From the NCBI GenBank assembly GCA_900554135.1, contig USFU01000074.1, forward strand, positions 1-7,760: 7,760 nucleotides of DNA, read 5' to 3'. The stretch is from an uncultured Collinsella sp. Its GTDB lineage: Bacteria; Actinomycetota; Coriobacteriia; Coriobacteriales; Coriobacteriaceae. Under the pieces are notes generated by a model. It was not told the DNA's origin. It did no database searches and worked only from the letters and a program-made list of their open reading frames with translations. Of this stretch, positions 1-7,037 are shown piece by piece (the stretch's first letter is position 1; the number at the start of each line of letters is the position of its first letter). A program made the position numbers and the translations under genes.

Positions 1-2
1 TG

Positions 3-740
3 GACGAGCTTGTGGGGTTGGGGTCACTGCCGCTTTGGTATGCGCAGCTGCTGTCGTGCGCGGTGTCGTTGCGGCAGGACTTGGCGGTTGCGGGAGGCAC
101 GGGGTCGGGCAAGACCACGCTGCTCAACGCGCTGTCGTGCGAGATTTCCACCGGCGAGCGCATCGTGACGATCGAGGATTCCGCCGAGCTCAAGTTTGCA
201 CATCACCCACACGTTGTTCGTCTGGAGGCGCGTGAGGCGTCAATTGAGGGCGAGGGCGCGGTGACGATTCGCGACCTGGTGACCAATGCTCTGCGTATGC
301 GCCCCGACCGCATCGTCGTGGGCGAGGTGCGCGGTGCCGAGTGCTGCGACATGCTGCAGGCCATGAACACGGGCCACGACGGCTCGCTCACCACGCTCCA
401 TGCGGGTACCGAGCAGGAGACCGTGGTTCGCCTGACGCTGCTTGCGCGCTACGGCATCGATTTGCCGAGTGAGCTTATCGAAGAGCAGATCGCTATGGCG
501 CTCGACGGCATCGTGATGTCCGAGCGTCATGCAGATGGCAGGCGCTTTGTGGCCTCATATTCGGGGGTTCACCGCGGCGCGTCGGGCGGTGTTGAGCTCG
601 AACGCTACGTGACGTTCGATGCCGCCGAACGCACCTGGACGCTCGACCGCGAGCCGCCGTTTATTGCGGAGGGCTTGCAGTCGGGAACGCTCACGCAAGA
701 GGAGGTGGACGAATGGAGATCGCTATGCCCCTCGTCGTAG
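3..740 (+). CDS. tadA: TadA/CpaF-family pilus assembly ATPase, 5'-truncated by the window edge
   Basis: This is the C-terminal 245 residues of a secretion-type hexameric ATPase that powers Tad/Flp pilus assembly from the cytoplasmic face of the membrane. The reading frame is open to the window start, so the N-terminal part is missing and the apparent GTG at 12 is only an internal codon. Visible motifs: Walker A GGTGSGKT (93-116), an acidic region [10 protein letters not shown] (about 162-191), Walker [10 protein letters not shown] (309-335) and the His box [11 protein letters not shown] (372-404). The arrangement [14 protein letters not shown] followed by [13 protein letters not shown] is diagnostic of the CpaF/TadA branch of the GspE/VirB11 superfamily. 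The stop overlaps tadB by 28 nt. The following tadB-tadC-flp order supports TadA over a type II secretion or conjugation ATPase. High confidence in family; the locus name is by homology. Confidence 0.96.
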   Translation, partial: DELVGLGSLPLWYAQLLSCAVSLRQDLAVAGGTGSGKTTLLNALSCEISTGERIVTIEDSAELKFAHHPHVVRLEAREASIEGEGAVTIRDLVTNALRMRPDRIVVGEVRGAECCDMLQAMNTGHDGSLTTLHAGTEQETVVRLTLLARYGIDLPSELIEEQIAMALDGIVMSERHADGRRFVASYSGVHRGASGGVELERYVTFDAAERTWTLDREPPFIAEGLQSGTLTQEEVDEWRSLCPSS

Positions 741-1639
741 GGGGTTTGGCGGGGCTTTCTGTCGCGACGGCGTGTGGGGCAGAGCCTCGTGTGCCGCGGA
801 TGCCGCCGGCGGAGCTGGCGCGCCAGACGCTCGAATCGATGGCGGAGAAGCTGCCGCGTGAGTTGGCGGAAAACGACCTGCTGACAAAGATTGCCCGCTC
901 GTGGGCGTCGCTGATCCCCGCAGATCACCTTGGACTTGCTATTGAGGATAACGCGGCTCGTCTGGCATTTCTGCTGCTGTCGAGCGGTATCTGCAGCGTT
1001 TTGCTGGCCGTTGCGTCGTTGTCGCCCATCGGCTTTGTCTTGGGGCTGGTGGCGCCGTTTGGCGTGGGTGCCGCGCGTGACACCTTCGATCGCCGACGCG
1101 AACAGCATGATGTAGAAGAGGCCATGCCCGAGGCATTCACGGCGTTATCCATGTCGCTTGCCTCGGGGCATTCGCTGGCACAGGGCATGCGCTTTGTGGG
1201 CGCCCATGCGCAAGAGCCGGTGCATACCGAGTTTTTGCGGGTGGCGGCGGCAATCGATTGCGGTATCTCGGCGACCGACGCACTCGATGACCTACTCGTT
1301 CGCATCGATGCCCCCGGCCTTTCGCTTGTCACCTTGGCGCTCAAAGTATCGCAGCGTACCGGGGCTCCGCTTGCCGGCTTGCTATCCGAGGCGTCGAGCA
1401 TGGTGGGTGAGCGCATTGAGCTCAAACGCCGTCTGGACGTTAAGACGTCACAGGCGCGTATGTCGGCACACATGGTCGCGGCAATGCCGGCGGGCATGTG
1501 CGCGGTACTGGCTCTGCTTTCGGCAGACTTTCGCCGCGGTCTTGCGACGCCGGCTGGTGCGGGCGCCGTGGTGCTGGGACTTGCCCTCAACGTCGTTGCC
1601 CTGGTAGTTATCCGGCGCATTATGCGGGTGGAGTTATGA
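713..1639 (+). CDS. tadB: TadB-like inner-membrane platform protein (T2SSF domain)
   Basis: A 308-residue membrane protein that, with TadC, should form the inner-membrane platform on which TadA acts during Flp pilus assembly. The start is ATG 713, because a strong Shine-Dalgarno AGGAGG (700-705) lies 7 nt upstream; ATG 725 is the alternative. A cytoplasmic segment precedes two hydrophobic stretches at about residues 84-101 and 103-120. A GspF/T2SSF-type domain (about 137-265) begins with EAMPEAFTALSMSLASGHSL, the helical pattern typical of TadB. The C-terminus has two more membrane segments (about 252-270 and 282-301) and ends in a basic tail, RRIMRVEL. The N-terminus also has a short hydrophobic stretch (about 5-21). 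It overlaps tadA by 28 nt and tadC by 4 nt (ATGA), so coupled translation is likely. Confidence 0.93.
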   Translation: MEIAMPLVVGGLAGLSVATACGAEPRVPRMPPAELARQTLESMAEKLPRELAENDLLTKIARSWASLIPADHLGLAIEDNAARLAFLLLSSGICSVLLAVASLSPIGFVLGLVAPFGVGAARDTFDRRREQHDVEEAMPEAFTALSMSLASGHSLAQGMRFVGAHAQEPVHTEFLRVAAAIDCGISATDALDDLLVRIDAPGLSLVTLALKVSQRTGAPLAGLLSEASSMVGERIELKRRLDVKTSQARMSAHMVAAMPAGMCAVLALLSADFRRGLATPAGAGAVVLGLALNVVALVVIRRIMRVEL

Positions 1640-2277
1640 GCGCCCTGGTCGGGGTCGCGGCTTGTCTGTGTGCCCTGAGCGTATTTGCCGCGACGGGTTT
1701 GGAGCGTGCGGATGCTCGCAAGATTGCAGAGACGTGCAAGCGTGAGGCGGTACTGGTCATTGCTGCGGGCTGCTCGGTGATTGATGCCCTGACCGCGCGA
1801 ATGAAGGGCGCGATTGGGGCGGGCGGCCCGGCGCGGGTGTCGCTCGGTGAGGTGTCCGAGATGATCGACGTGGTGCGCCTGGGGCTTTCTGCCGGCCTTT
1901 CGTTTGACGCGGCGCTCGAGATTTTCTGTGCCAATCGTCGGTCGGTGCTGGCCGTCCGCCTTGAACGAGCCTGCATGGCGTGGCAGGTGGGCGTGGGGAC
2001 GCGTGAGGCCGAGCTGTTGGCTGCTGCGCGTGATTTGGACGTGAGGGCGCTCGAGACCTTTGCCATCACGGTGGGACAGGCGCTTGCCCTGGGCGCTCCG
2101 CTGGCCGAGACGCTGGCTGCTCAAAGTCGCGAGATCCGCGCGGCCCATCGCGCCGCAGTCGAGCGCGAGATCGAGCGCGCACCGGTCAAGTTGCTGATTC
2201 CCACCGGCACGCTCATTTTGCCGGCGTTGCTTCTGTCCATATTGGGCCCGCTGCTGGGAGCAGGCGGGATGATGTAG
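1636..2277 (+). CDS. tadC: TadC-like inner-membrane platform protein, short form
   Basis: A 213-residue T2SSF-domain protein, partner of TadB in the Tad platform. The start ATG 1636 overlaps the tadB stop in ATGA and has GGTGGAG (1627-1633) just upstream; further in-frame upstream codons lie wholly inside tadB and are ignored. Residues 3-20 form a membrane segment. A T2SSF-like helical domain spans about 70-197, with a second GspF-like pattern at GLSAGLSFDAALEIF and a repeat-like one at ALALGAPLAETLAAQSREIR. A final membrane segment lies at about 187-208 and the protein ends in glycines. It is clearly shorter than the roughly 300-residue TadC proteins of Proteobacteria, mainly for lack of N-terminal membrane and linker sequence. 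This seems genuine rather than a break, since start, stop and overlap are all intact. Confidence 0.9.
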   Translation: MSALVGVAACLCALSVFAATGLERADARKIAETCKREAVLVIAAGCSVIDALTARMKGAIGAGGPARVSLGEVSEMIDVVRLGLSAGLSFDAALEIFCANRRSVLAVRLERACMAWQVGVGTREAELLAAARDLDVRALETFAITVGQALALGAPLAETLAAQSREIRAAHRAAVEREIERAPVKLLIPTGTLILPALLLSILGPLLGAGGMM

Positions 2278-2287
2278 GGAGGAATAT

Positions 2288-2521
2288 ATGAACACGATGA
2301 CCGACATTGCGGGCAAGGCTTGGAGCTGGGCGTTTTGCCGGGCAATCCGCGCTCGCCAGCGTGCCAAGGCGCTGTTGCGGGAGGAGAGCGCGCAGGGCAC
2401 TACCGAATACGCCATCTTGGTCGGCGTGCTCGTAGTGATCGCGATTATCGCCATCGTCGCGTTTAAGAGCAAAGTCGAAGAACTATGGAACGCGATCAAA
2501 GACGGCATCAACAGCCTGTAG
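2288..2521 (+). CDS. flp: Flp-type major pilin precursor
   Basis: A 77-residue prepilin, the probable structural subunit of the pilus. ATG 2288 follows the strong Shine-Dalgarno AGGGAGGA (2276-2283) at good spacing; tadC ends 10 nt before. A basic leader of about 35 residues, long for an Flp leader, ends in REESA. Then comes QGTTEYAILVG and one uninterrupted hydrophobic helix rich in I, V and A (about 42-58), followed by a short amphipathic tail ending in NSL. The Glu40-Tyr41 pair is the hallmark of Flp pilins. Placing Glu at +5 puts the likely cleavage after Ala35, giving a 42-residue mature pilin; Flp prepilins usually have Gly at that position. The pilin gene sits after tadC here rather than at the head of the locus. 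Confidence 0.93.
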   Translation: MNTMTDIAGKAWSWAFCRAIRARQRAKALLREESAQGTTEYAILVGVLVVIAIIAIVAFKSKVEELWNAIKDGINSL

Positions 2522-3048
2522 GAGGCAGGCGACCTGTTGGCTCGCCGCTGGTGCTCGCCTGTTTGCTCGTGGCAATAGCGGTGACGCTTTGGGGGCTGGG
2601 TGTTGCACGACAGCAACGTCCAGGCGCTACTGCCGATTTGGAATCGGGCTCGGCGGCGGTGTCACAAGCGGAAGGCGCGCAAGATTTGGGCGGTCAGAAC
2701 GCCGCCGTCACGGCTCGGACCTTTTTGCAGGCACTCGACGAGCGGGCGGCCAGCGCGACGGAGCCGTCTGCAGACAACGCGATCGCGGTTCGACTCGCAT
2801 GGTCCGAGGACCGGCCGATGACCGAGGCGGCGGCAGACCTGTTGCGCGCCTACCGCGAGGTGCCCACGGCCCAGCTCGCCCTGAGCGGCTATCTCGATAT
2901 TAAGGGCAACGTATGGGGCGCCATCGTGCGCGATGGGCGAGGCTGGGTCGACATGGTGACGGTTGCTGCTGATGCCGGCGATGCCTCGTGCCGCCTGCGT
3001 GCCGTGCGTCTGGTTCCGCAAACAACGGAGTCAAAGGAGGGGTCGTGA
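2485..3048 (+). CDS. Unidentified membrane-anchored protein of the Tad locus
   Basis: I do not recognise this family. From ATG 2485 it is 187 residues: a basic N-terminus, one membrane segment (about residues 22-40, LVLACLLVAIAVTLWGLGV), a low-complexity Ala/Gly/Gln linker (about 42-75), then an extracytoplasmic domain of about 110 residues. That domain has a helix-like region and a predicted strand-rich end (LALSGYLDIKGNVWGAIVRDGRGWVDMVTV). A signal-anchor topology with the domain outside is inferred. The start is uncertain. ATG 2485 overlaps flp by 37 nt and has only a weak ribosome site. The perfect AGGAGG at 2520-2525 has no in-frame start at normal distance, the next being GTG 2551, 25 nt away. 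Its place between two pilin-like genes suggests a pilus assembly or minor-subunit role. Confidence 0.7.
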   Translation: MERDQRRHQQPVGGRRPVGSPLVLACLLVAIAVTLWGLGVARQQRPGATADLESGSAAVSQAEGAQDLGGQNAAVTARTFLQALDERAASATEPSADNAIAVRLAWSEDRPMTEAAADLLRAYREVPTAQLALSGYLDIKGNVWGAIVRDGRGWVDMVTVAADAGDASCRLRAVRLVPQTTESKEGS

Positions 3049-3049
3049 A

Positions 3050-3268
3050 ATGCATGATGTCCTGCGTGAGGAATCTGCTCAGTCGACCGTCGAATACGCC
3101 ATCGTCACCGTGGCGCTGTTGTCGATTGTGCTGGCGATTGCGGGGCTTTGGCGCGCTGGCACCGATGGGCGCTTGGCGGCACTGGTCGAGCGGGCAGCGT
3201 CTCATGGCGTCGCCCCATCGTCGGTTATCGATGCCGCGACGGGTGCCAAGGACATCGCTCTATATTGA
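3050..3268 (+). CDS. Second small pilin-like protein (Flp/TadE-like prepilin)
   Basis: A 72-residue protein with a short leader MHDVLREESA, then QSTVEYAIVT and a hydrophobic helix (about residues 17-34), then a soluble tail of about 38 residues. ATG 3050 follows AAAGGAGGGG (3033-3042) with 7 nt spacing and begins 1 nt after the previous stop. The segment REESAQSTVEYAI matches REESAQGTTEYAI of the Flp pilin at 11 of 13 residues, including the Glu-Tyr pair, so it should be cut by the same prepilin peptidase. The tail is longer and more soluble than that of Flp, which fits a minor pilin or an initiating pseudopilin rather than the bulk subunit. It may be a diverged duplicate of flp. The family is secure, the exact role unknown. 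Confidence 0.85.
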   Translation: MHDVLREESAQSTVEYAIVTVALLSIVLAIAGLWRAGTDGRLAALVERAASHGVAPSSVIDAATGAKDIALY

Positions 3269-3743
3269 TCTCGCGTGCGAGGATCGGGCGCAGTCTACGG
3301 TCGAGGCCGCCTTTTTGCTGCCGACGTTTTTGACGCTCATCCTGCTGGCGCTGCAGCCGGTGTGCCTGCTCTATACGCGCGCGGTCATGGAGTCTGCCGC
3401 CGCCGAGACCGCGCGGCTTATGACCACGACGACGGTGGAGGACGACGATGACCTTAAGGAGTTCACTCGCCGCAGACTTGCCGCGGTGCCCAACGTCTCG
3501 ATTTTTCACGCCGGCGGGCCAATGTCGTGGGATATCGAGTTGGGGCGGGCCGGTGCCGGCGGCTTTTCGTCCGTGTCTGTTGCCGGCGAGGTCAAGCCGC
3601 TGCCCGTGATCGGTGCATTTGTGCAGGCCATGGGCAGTGCTGGTGAAGGCGGCTATGTCAAGCTCAAGGTCGACGTCTCGTATCGATCGCGTCCCGAATG
3701 GCTGGAGGGAGATTATGATTCATGGATTGCTGCATGGGATTAG
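3231..3743 (+). CDS. tadE: TadE-like pseudopilin
   Basis: A TadE-like minor pilin, 170 residues from ATG 3231. The motif EDRAQSTVEAAFLLPTFLTL (residues 17-36) has the invariant Glu (25) followed by the hydrophobic helix with the Pro that is typical of TadE proteins. The predicted cut is after Ala20. The mature part begins with a helix (LLYTRAVMESAAAETARLM), has a Thr run and an acidic run (TTTTVEDDDD), then a mostly beta C-terminal domain of about 100 residues ending in tryptophans. The start is unclear: ATG 3231 overlaps the previous gene by 38 nt without a Shine-Dalgarno, and GTG 3243 is an alternative. ATT 3264 lies 11 nt after AAGGA (3248-3252) and would give a leader as short as that of the neighbours, but is a rare initiator. 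The stop overlaps tadG by 29 nt. Confidence 0.86.
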   Translation: MPRRVPRTSLYIDLACEDRAQSTVEAAFLLPTFLTLILLALQPVCLLYTRAVMESAAAETARLMTTTTVEDDDDLKEFTRRRLAAVPNVSIFHAGGPMSWDIELGRAGAGGFSSVSVAGEVKPLPVIGAFVQAMGSAGEGGYVKLKVDVSYRSRPEWLEGDYDSWIAAWD

Positions 3744-5880
3744 GCGCTGCCTGCTGCGGGTGACGCAAGGGTTTGCGGTCCGCCGTCGACCAGGCGCTCG
3801 CCGCAAGCGGGGCGGCTTTATGGGTCGTGCCGGTATCGACTTGTTTATCGAAGACGGTGCCTATACCACGCTTTCCTCTGCGGTTGTCATTCTGGTGGTG
3901 CTTACGCTGCTGTTTTCGTCGACCGCGGCGATATGGAGCATGTCGCGCGCCGGAGACACCCAGGTGGCGGCCGATAGCGGTGCCCTGGCGGGCGCCAACG
4001 TGGTGTCGTCCTATCACACGGCCGCCACGGTGGTCGATGCGAGCATTTTGAGTTTGGGCCTGGCGGGGTTTGCCACGATCGGCACCGGCTTGGTTGCCAT
4101 TCTCATTCCGGGCGCCGAGGTTGTCGGCAGCGATATCATCGATACGGGAACCCAGATTATTAAAACGCGTAACAAGTTTGCCAAAAGCGCGGCAAAGGGC
4201 CTGCAAAAGATCGAGACCGCCTTGCCGTACCTGGTTGCCGCACGCGCCATGCAGGCAGTATCGGCGCAGGATACCGACGGCGTGACCTATACCGGTACGG
4301 CGCTTGCCGTGCCCAGGACATCCGAGTCGGATTTTGTTGCGCTCGAAGGATCCGAAATCTCGACCGATGCCATTAAAGATGCGTCGGAAGATCTGGAGCG
4401 CGCGGCCGAGGAGCTACAAAAAGCATCGGAGGAGACGGCGAAGGCCAAAGAGCGCGCCTGGCTAGCGGATTGCGGTGGATCGGATAAAGGTTCGGTTGGC
4501 AGCTGTTCTTGTATGTGGGAGCGTGCGAAAAGCCTAACGGATCTCTCCGGTGTTCAAAATCCGCATTACTCATCGAGCGTTACGTGGGAGCCTCAAGTTG
4601 CCCTTGATCGCGCGAAGGACTACTACCATTGGCGTCTGACAAATGAGAAGCCCCAAGGCTCGAGTGTCGAGATGAAGGCAGAGTCTGCGGCGCGTAAGGC
4701 GTTTTATACCTATGCGAGCGCGGAGGTCGATCGGGCATATATAGCCGAGAACGGAGACAGGGTTTCCTCCTATATTCCGCTGCTGCCGCGCAACTCTGAT
4801 GAGGTTCGGGCGACGGAACTCTATACCGATGCGGTGTGGCCGACTAGCGTGAACGATGACAAGGCGTATCTGCATTACGGGACGACTTGCCCTAACTATA
4901 AGAAAGGGACGCCGAGCGGATTTGCTTCGGTTGCCGATTACGATGGGCAGGATAAATGCAGCAAATGCCATTTTGGCGTTTTGTCGCTTGGTGCTGTTGC
5001 GGCGCCTTCAACCTCTATCGAAAACGGCTTCGAGTATCACTTTGACAAGTTTAAAGACGCCCTGGAGGACTACGTCGACTGTCGCAACAAGGAACTCGAA
5101 CTCGAGCGTCAGACCGAGGACGAAGCCGACCGTGCGGGCAATGCGTTCGATACCGCCATCAAAGAACTTTCCGGTGAGCGCCCGCGCATCGCGCCGCCCG
5201 GCCGCAACGGCGTGGTTGCCTTTGCGGTCTCGGGCGCCATCTCCAGTCCCGACGAGCTCAGCTCCTCGTTTAACACGGCAGTTGAGCTTGGCGATCGTGG
5301 TGCAATTTCTGCTGCAGTGCTCGCGCCCGATGATGCGACGGCACAAAATAACGTCCTCGCGCGGTTTTTCTCGACGCTGGAGGAGCGTTCGGGCGGCGTT
5401 GCCGGCGTGCTCGACGGCGTTATGGATGTTTGGGGCCGTCTGCTTGTGGGGTACGGAGACATCCAGGGTGCGGCCGACGAGCTTATGGGAGAGCTGATCG
5501 GTGGCTTGGGAGGGGGTAGCGGCGCGTTGGGCTCCATTGCGTCCTGGCTCGGTGACACCGTCTCGTCCTCCGTGGCGGCGCTGGGGCTCGAACCGTGCGA
5601 TTTGCGTCTGCGAAAACCGGTGCTGACCGATACCGCCAATGTCATTAAAAGTCCGGGGTCCGATATCGCGGGCATCTCCAAAACTCAAGATACCCTGCGA
5701 AAAATCCCCTTGGGCGTGACTGACCCCAAGGCACTTTGCGAGGCATTGGAATATCACGTCGAGCGCACCATCAGCGGCGCGGTGTTCACGCTTGCGGAGA
5801 TCCCGCTGCCCGGCGGCGGCTCCATCCCGCTCACGGTCGATGTTGCCACGCTGGTGGGAGCTTTTGGCGGTGGGTCGTAA
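3715..5880 (+). CDS. tadG: Large TadG-like pilus assembly protein
   Basis: A 721-residue protein with a TadG-like N-terminus. ATG 3715 follows GGAGGGAG (3704-3711) inside the end of tadE; further upstream in-frame codons lie within tadE. A strongly basic N-terminal region (residues 9-38) precedes EDGAYTTLSSAVVILVVLTL (46-65) and a membrane helix to about 75. Next comes the TadG signature DTQVAADSGALAGANVV (81-97). A second hydrophobic stretch lies at 111-137. The rest is probably outside the cell: charged helical, coiled-coil-like parts (about 215-250 and 440-485) and a Gly-rich segment near 595-605. Cysteines occur at 253, 264, 266, 392, 415, 418, 456, 628 and 675, including CSKCH at 415-419. 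It is larger than many TadG proteins and I recognise no other domain. GC falls to about 50% around 4500-4980. It abuts the next gene in TAATG. Confidence 0.83.
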   Translation: MIHGLLHGIRRCLLRVTQGFAVRRRPGARRKRGGFMGRAGIDLFIEDGAYTTLSSAVVILVVLTLLFSSTAAIWSMSRAGDTQVAADSGALAGANVVSSYHTAATVVDASILSLGLAGFATIGTGLVAILIPGAEVVGSDIIDTGTQIIKTRNKFAKSAAKGLQKIETALPYLVAARAMQAVSAQDTDGVTYTGTALAVPRTSESDFVALEGSEISTDAIKDASEDLERAAEELQKASEETAKAKERAWLADCGGSDKGSVGSCSCMWERAKSLTDLSGVQNPHYSSSVTWEPQVALDRAKDYYHWRLTNEKPQGSSVEMKAESAARKAFYTYASAEVDRAYIAENGDRVSSYIPLLPRNSDEVRATELYTDAVWPTSVNDDKAYLHYGTTCPNYKKGTPSGFASVADYDGQDKCSKCHFGVLSLGAVAAPSTSIENGFEYHFDKFKDALEDYVDCRNKELELERQTEDEADRAGNAFDTAIKELSGERPRIAPPGRNGVVAFAVSGAISSPDELSSSFNTAVELGDRGAISAAVLAPDDATAQNNVLARFFSTLEERSGGVAGVLDGVMDVWGRLLVGYGDIQGAADELMGELIGGLGGGSGALGSIASWLGDTVSSSVAALGLEPCDLRLRKPVLTDTANVIKSPGSDIAGISKTQDTLRKIPLGVTDPKALCEALEYHVERTISGAVFTLAEIPLPGGGSIPLTVDVATLVGAFGGGS

Positions 5881-6356
5881 TGGGCATTCGCACGGGCTTG
5901 CGCGAGGAGCGTGCCCAGGCGACGGTCGAGATGGCCGTGGTTACGCCCGTCCTGATCGTGCTGGCTCTCATCGCGTACAACGTCATGATCTTTGCCGGCG
6001 CGGTCGCGCGCTTCGACCGCGTGGTGCCCGACATCGTGCTGGCGCACGCTGTAGCGCCGGGCGGGGAGAGTGACGAGAGCTCCATTGACGCTTCCGCGAC
6101 CGTTCAGGCTCAGATTCAGGATGCCATGGAGGGATATGGCCTACAGGTTGAGGTCTCGAGCGAACAAGGTACGGCGTCATCGGAGGGTGGCCTGCTCTCT
6201 CTTTCTGGCACGTTTAGGACCTATACCTGCACCATGCACTACGAACCGTGGCCGAGTTCGCTGAGCATCGCCGGCGTTTCCCTGGGGGCGCCGGCCGTGC
6301 TCACGCATGAACGCGCGGTGACGGTCGATCCATGGCGTCCGGGGGTGGTCATGTGA
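5880..6356 (+). CDS. TadE-like pseudopilin (second copy)
   Basis: A 158-residue TadE/TadF-like minor pilin. ATG 5880 shares its A with the tadG stop (TAATG), so translation is probably coupled by re-initiation; upstream in-frame codons belong to tadG. The leader MGIRTGLREERA is followed by QATVEMAVVTPVLIVLALIA (residues 13-32), which has the conserved Glu17, a Pro and a hydrophobic helix, as in TadE. The likely cut is after Ala12. The mature domain has a helix with Asp/Ser/Ala-rich sequence (about 50-80) and a strand-rich end (LSLSGTFRTYTCTMHYEPWP). It differs enough from the product of 3231-3743 to be a distinct subunit, so the operon encodes at least two TadE-type proteins. TadF is a possible alternative name. 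Confidence 0.85.
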   Translation: MGIRTGLREERAQATVEMAVVTPVLIVLALIAYNVMIFAGAVARFDRVVPDIVLAHAVAPGGESDESSIDASATVQAQIQDAMEGYGLQVEVSSEQGTASSEGGLLSLSGTFRTYTCTMHYEPWPSSLSIAGVSLGAPAVLTHERAVTVDPWRPGVVM

Positions 6357-6712
6357 CCGCAGTCTCGTCCTATATCGCCTACGCGCGGGCGCTCAACAGG
6401 TTGGGCTGGACGCCGGCCGAGTTTGTGGTGGCGGAGTCGTTTACCGTGCGTCTGCGCGGCATGTTGGGACGGCGGCCGATTGCCGCCAGCGGACTGCCGC
6501 TTGTCGTGGCGTTTCCGCGCTGTTCCTCGGTTCACACCTGCTTTATGGCCTATCCCATCGACATCGCCTTTATCGATCGCAATGGCAATGTCCTCGTATG
6601 CTACGAAAACGTACGTCCCTGGCGCATGTGTTCTTGCCCCAGCGCCTGGGCGGCACTCGAGCGCCCTTCAATCATTGTTTCGCCCCCTGCCTTCCAACGC
6701 GTGCCGGCATAG
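6353..6712 (+). CDS. DUF192 family protein
   Basis: A 119-residue protein of the DUF192 (COG1430) family. The core is at about residues 28-104: ESFTVRLRGMLGRRPI, then FPRCSSVHTCFMAYPIDIAF, a turn IDRNGNVL, and VRPWRMCSCPSAWAALE. The C-S-x-H-T-x-F-M-x-x-P-I-D and PWR elements are typical of the family, which is small, beta-rich and of unknown biochemical function. I see no signal peptide, though many family members are exported. GTG 6353 is chosen because it overlaps the previous stop in GTGA and has GGGGGTGG (6341-6348) upstream; ATG 6332 is possible but has no ribosome site. Cysteines at 57, 63, 83, 93 and 95 are more than usual. The 4-nt overlap makes it the last gene of the tad operon as far as can be seen, and a pilus-linked role is inferred. 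Confidence 0.85.
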   Translation: MTAVSSYIAYARALNRLGWTPAEFVVAESFTVRLRGMLGRRPIAASGLPLVVAFPRCSSVHTCFMAYPIDIAFIDRNGNVLVCYENVRPWRMCSCPSAWAALERPSIIVSPPAFQRVPA

Positions 6713-6730
6713 GAATTAGCGACAGCGGAC

Positions 6731-6766
6731 TTTCGTCATACGAAATTGGGTAAGATGGGGAAGGAG
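6731..6766 (+). promoter_or_regulatory. Possible promoter/operator and ribosome site of the toxin-antitoxin pair
   Basis: The 58-nt gap between the DUF192 gene and the toxin contains a perfect 6-bp inverted repeat with a 3-nt centre (TTTCGTCATACGAAA, 6731-6745), a -10-like TAAGAT (6751-6756) and the ribosome site AAGGAG (6761-6766), 4 nt before ATG 6771. No convincing -35 is seen. Such a palindrome right next to a -10 fits an operator for autoregulation by the ribbon-helix-helix antitoxin, as is common for such pairs; this is an inference. It is not a terminator, since no T run follows. Confidence 0.45.
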
Positions 6767-6770
6767 ATGC

Positions 6771-7037
6771 ATGGATGTCGAGATTCATCCCAACGCCAAA
6801 AAGCACCTGACGGAAAAACAGGTGCTTGGTGCCTGGCTCGCGGTTACTGAGTGTATTCGCCGCGAGTCGGAAGACGAGCCGCCGAGATGGCTTGCGATTG
6901 GATGGCTTCCGGACGGACGGAGCGTGGAGCTCGTTGCGGTCGAACTTATTCGTGGATGGCTCATTATTCATGCCTTGTCTCCGGTTCAGAAGAAATTCTG
7001 GCAAGAGATCGAGCGAGCTCGGCAAAGGGGTCGATGA
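6771..7037 (+). CDS. BrnT/RelE-like toxin of a type II toxin-antitoxin pair (putative)
   Basis: An 88-residue protein, ATG 6771, preceded by AAGGAG. It begins with a helical part (HPNAKKHLTEKQVLGAWLAV) and continues as a compact strand-rich core: RWLAIGWLPDGRSVELVAVE, then LIRGWLIIHALSPVQKKFW, and a basic C-terminal helix. This pattern (strand, Gly-Arg turn, strands, then a His/Ser-containing strand leading into a basic helix) resembles BrnT and other RelE-fold ribonuclease toxins, which cleave mRNA. I cannot identify catalytic residues with certainty. The toxin-first order, the size and the overlap with a ribbon-helix-helix gene favour a BrnTA-like pair. A helper unrelated to toxicity is possible, and the toxin reading rests mostly on context. 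Confidence 0.66.
   Translation: MDVEIHPNAKKHLTEKQVLGAWLAVTECIRRESEDEPPRWLAIGWLPDGRSVELVAVELIRGWLIIHALSPVQKKFWQEIERARQRGR

Noticed and set aside
1498..1635. Extended N-terminus of TadC (46 more residues)
   Set aside because: This part lies wholly within tadB; ATG 1636 has the ATGA overlap and a ribosome site.
925..2616. A 563-codon open frame on the minus strand
   Set aside because: It lies antisense to tadB, tadC and flp, which have clear domains, ribosome sites and overlaps. Its product is Arg/Ser/Thr-rich with no recognisable motif; long antisense frames are expected at this GC.
5008..5757. A 249-codon open frame on the minus strand
   Set aside because: It is antisense to the tadG-like gene, has no motif and no convincing ribosome site, and is a GC-driven shadow.
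6731..6745. Terminator after the DUF192 gene
   Set aside because: The inverted repeat is AT-rich with a 6-bp stem and is not followed by a T run; it sits next to a -10-like box instead.
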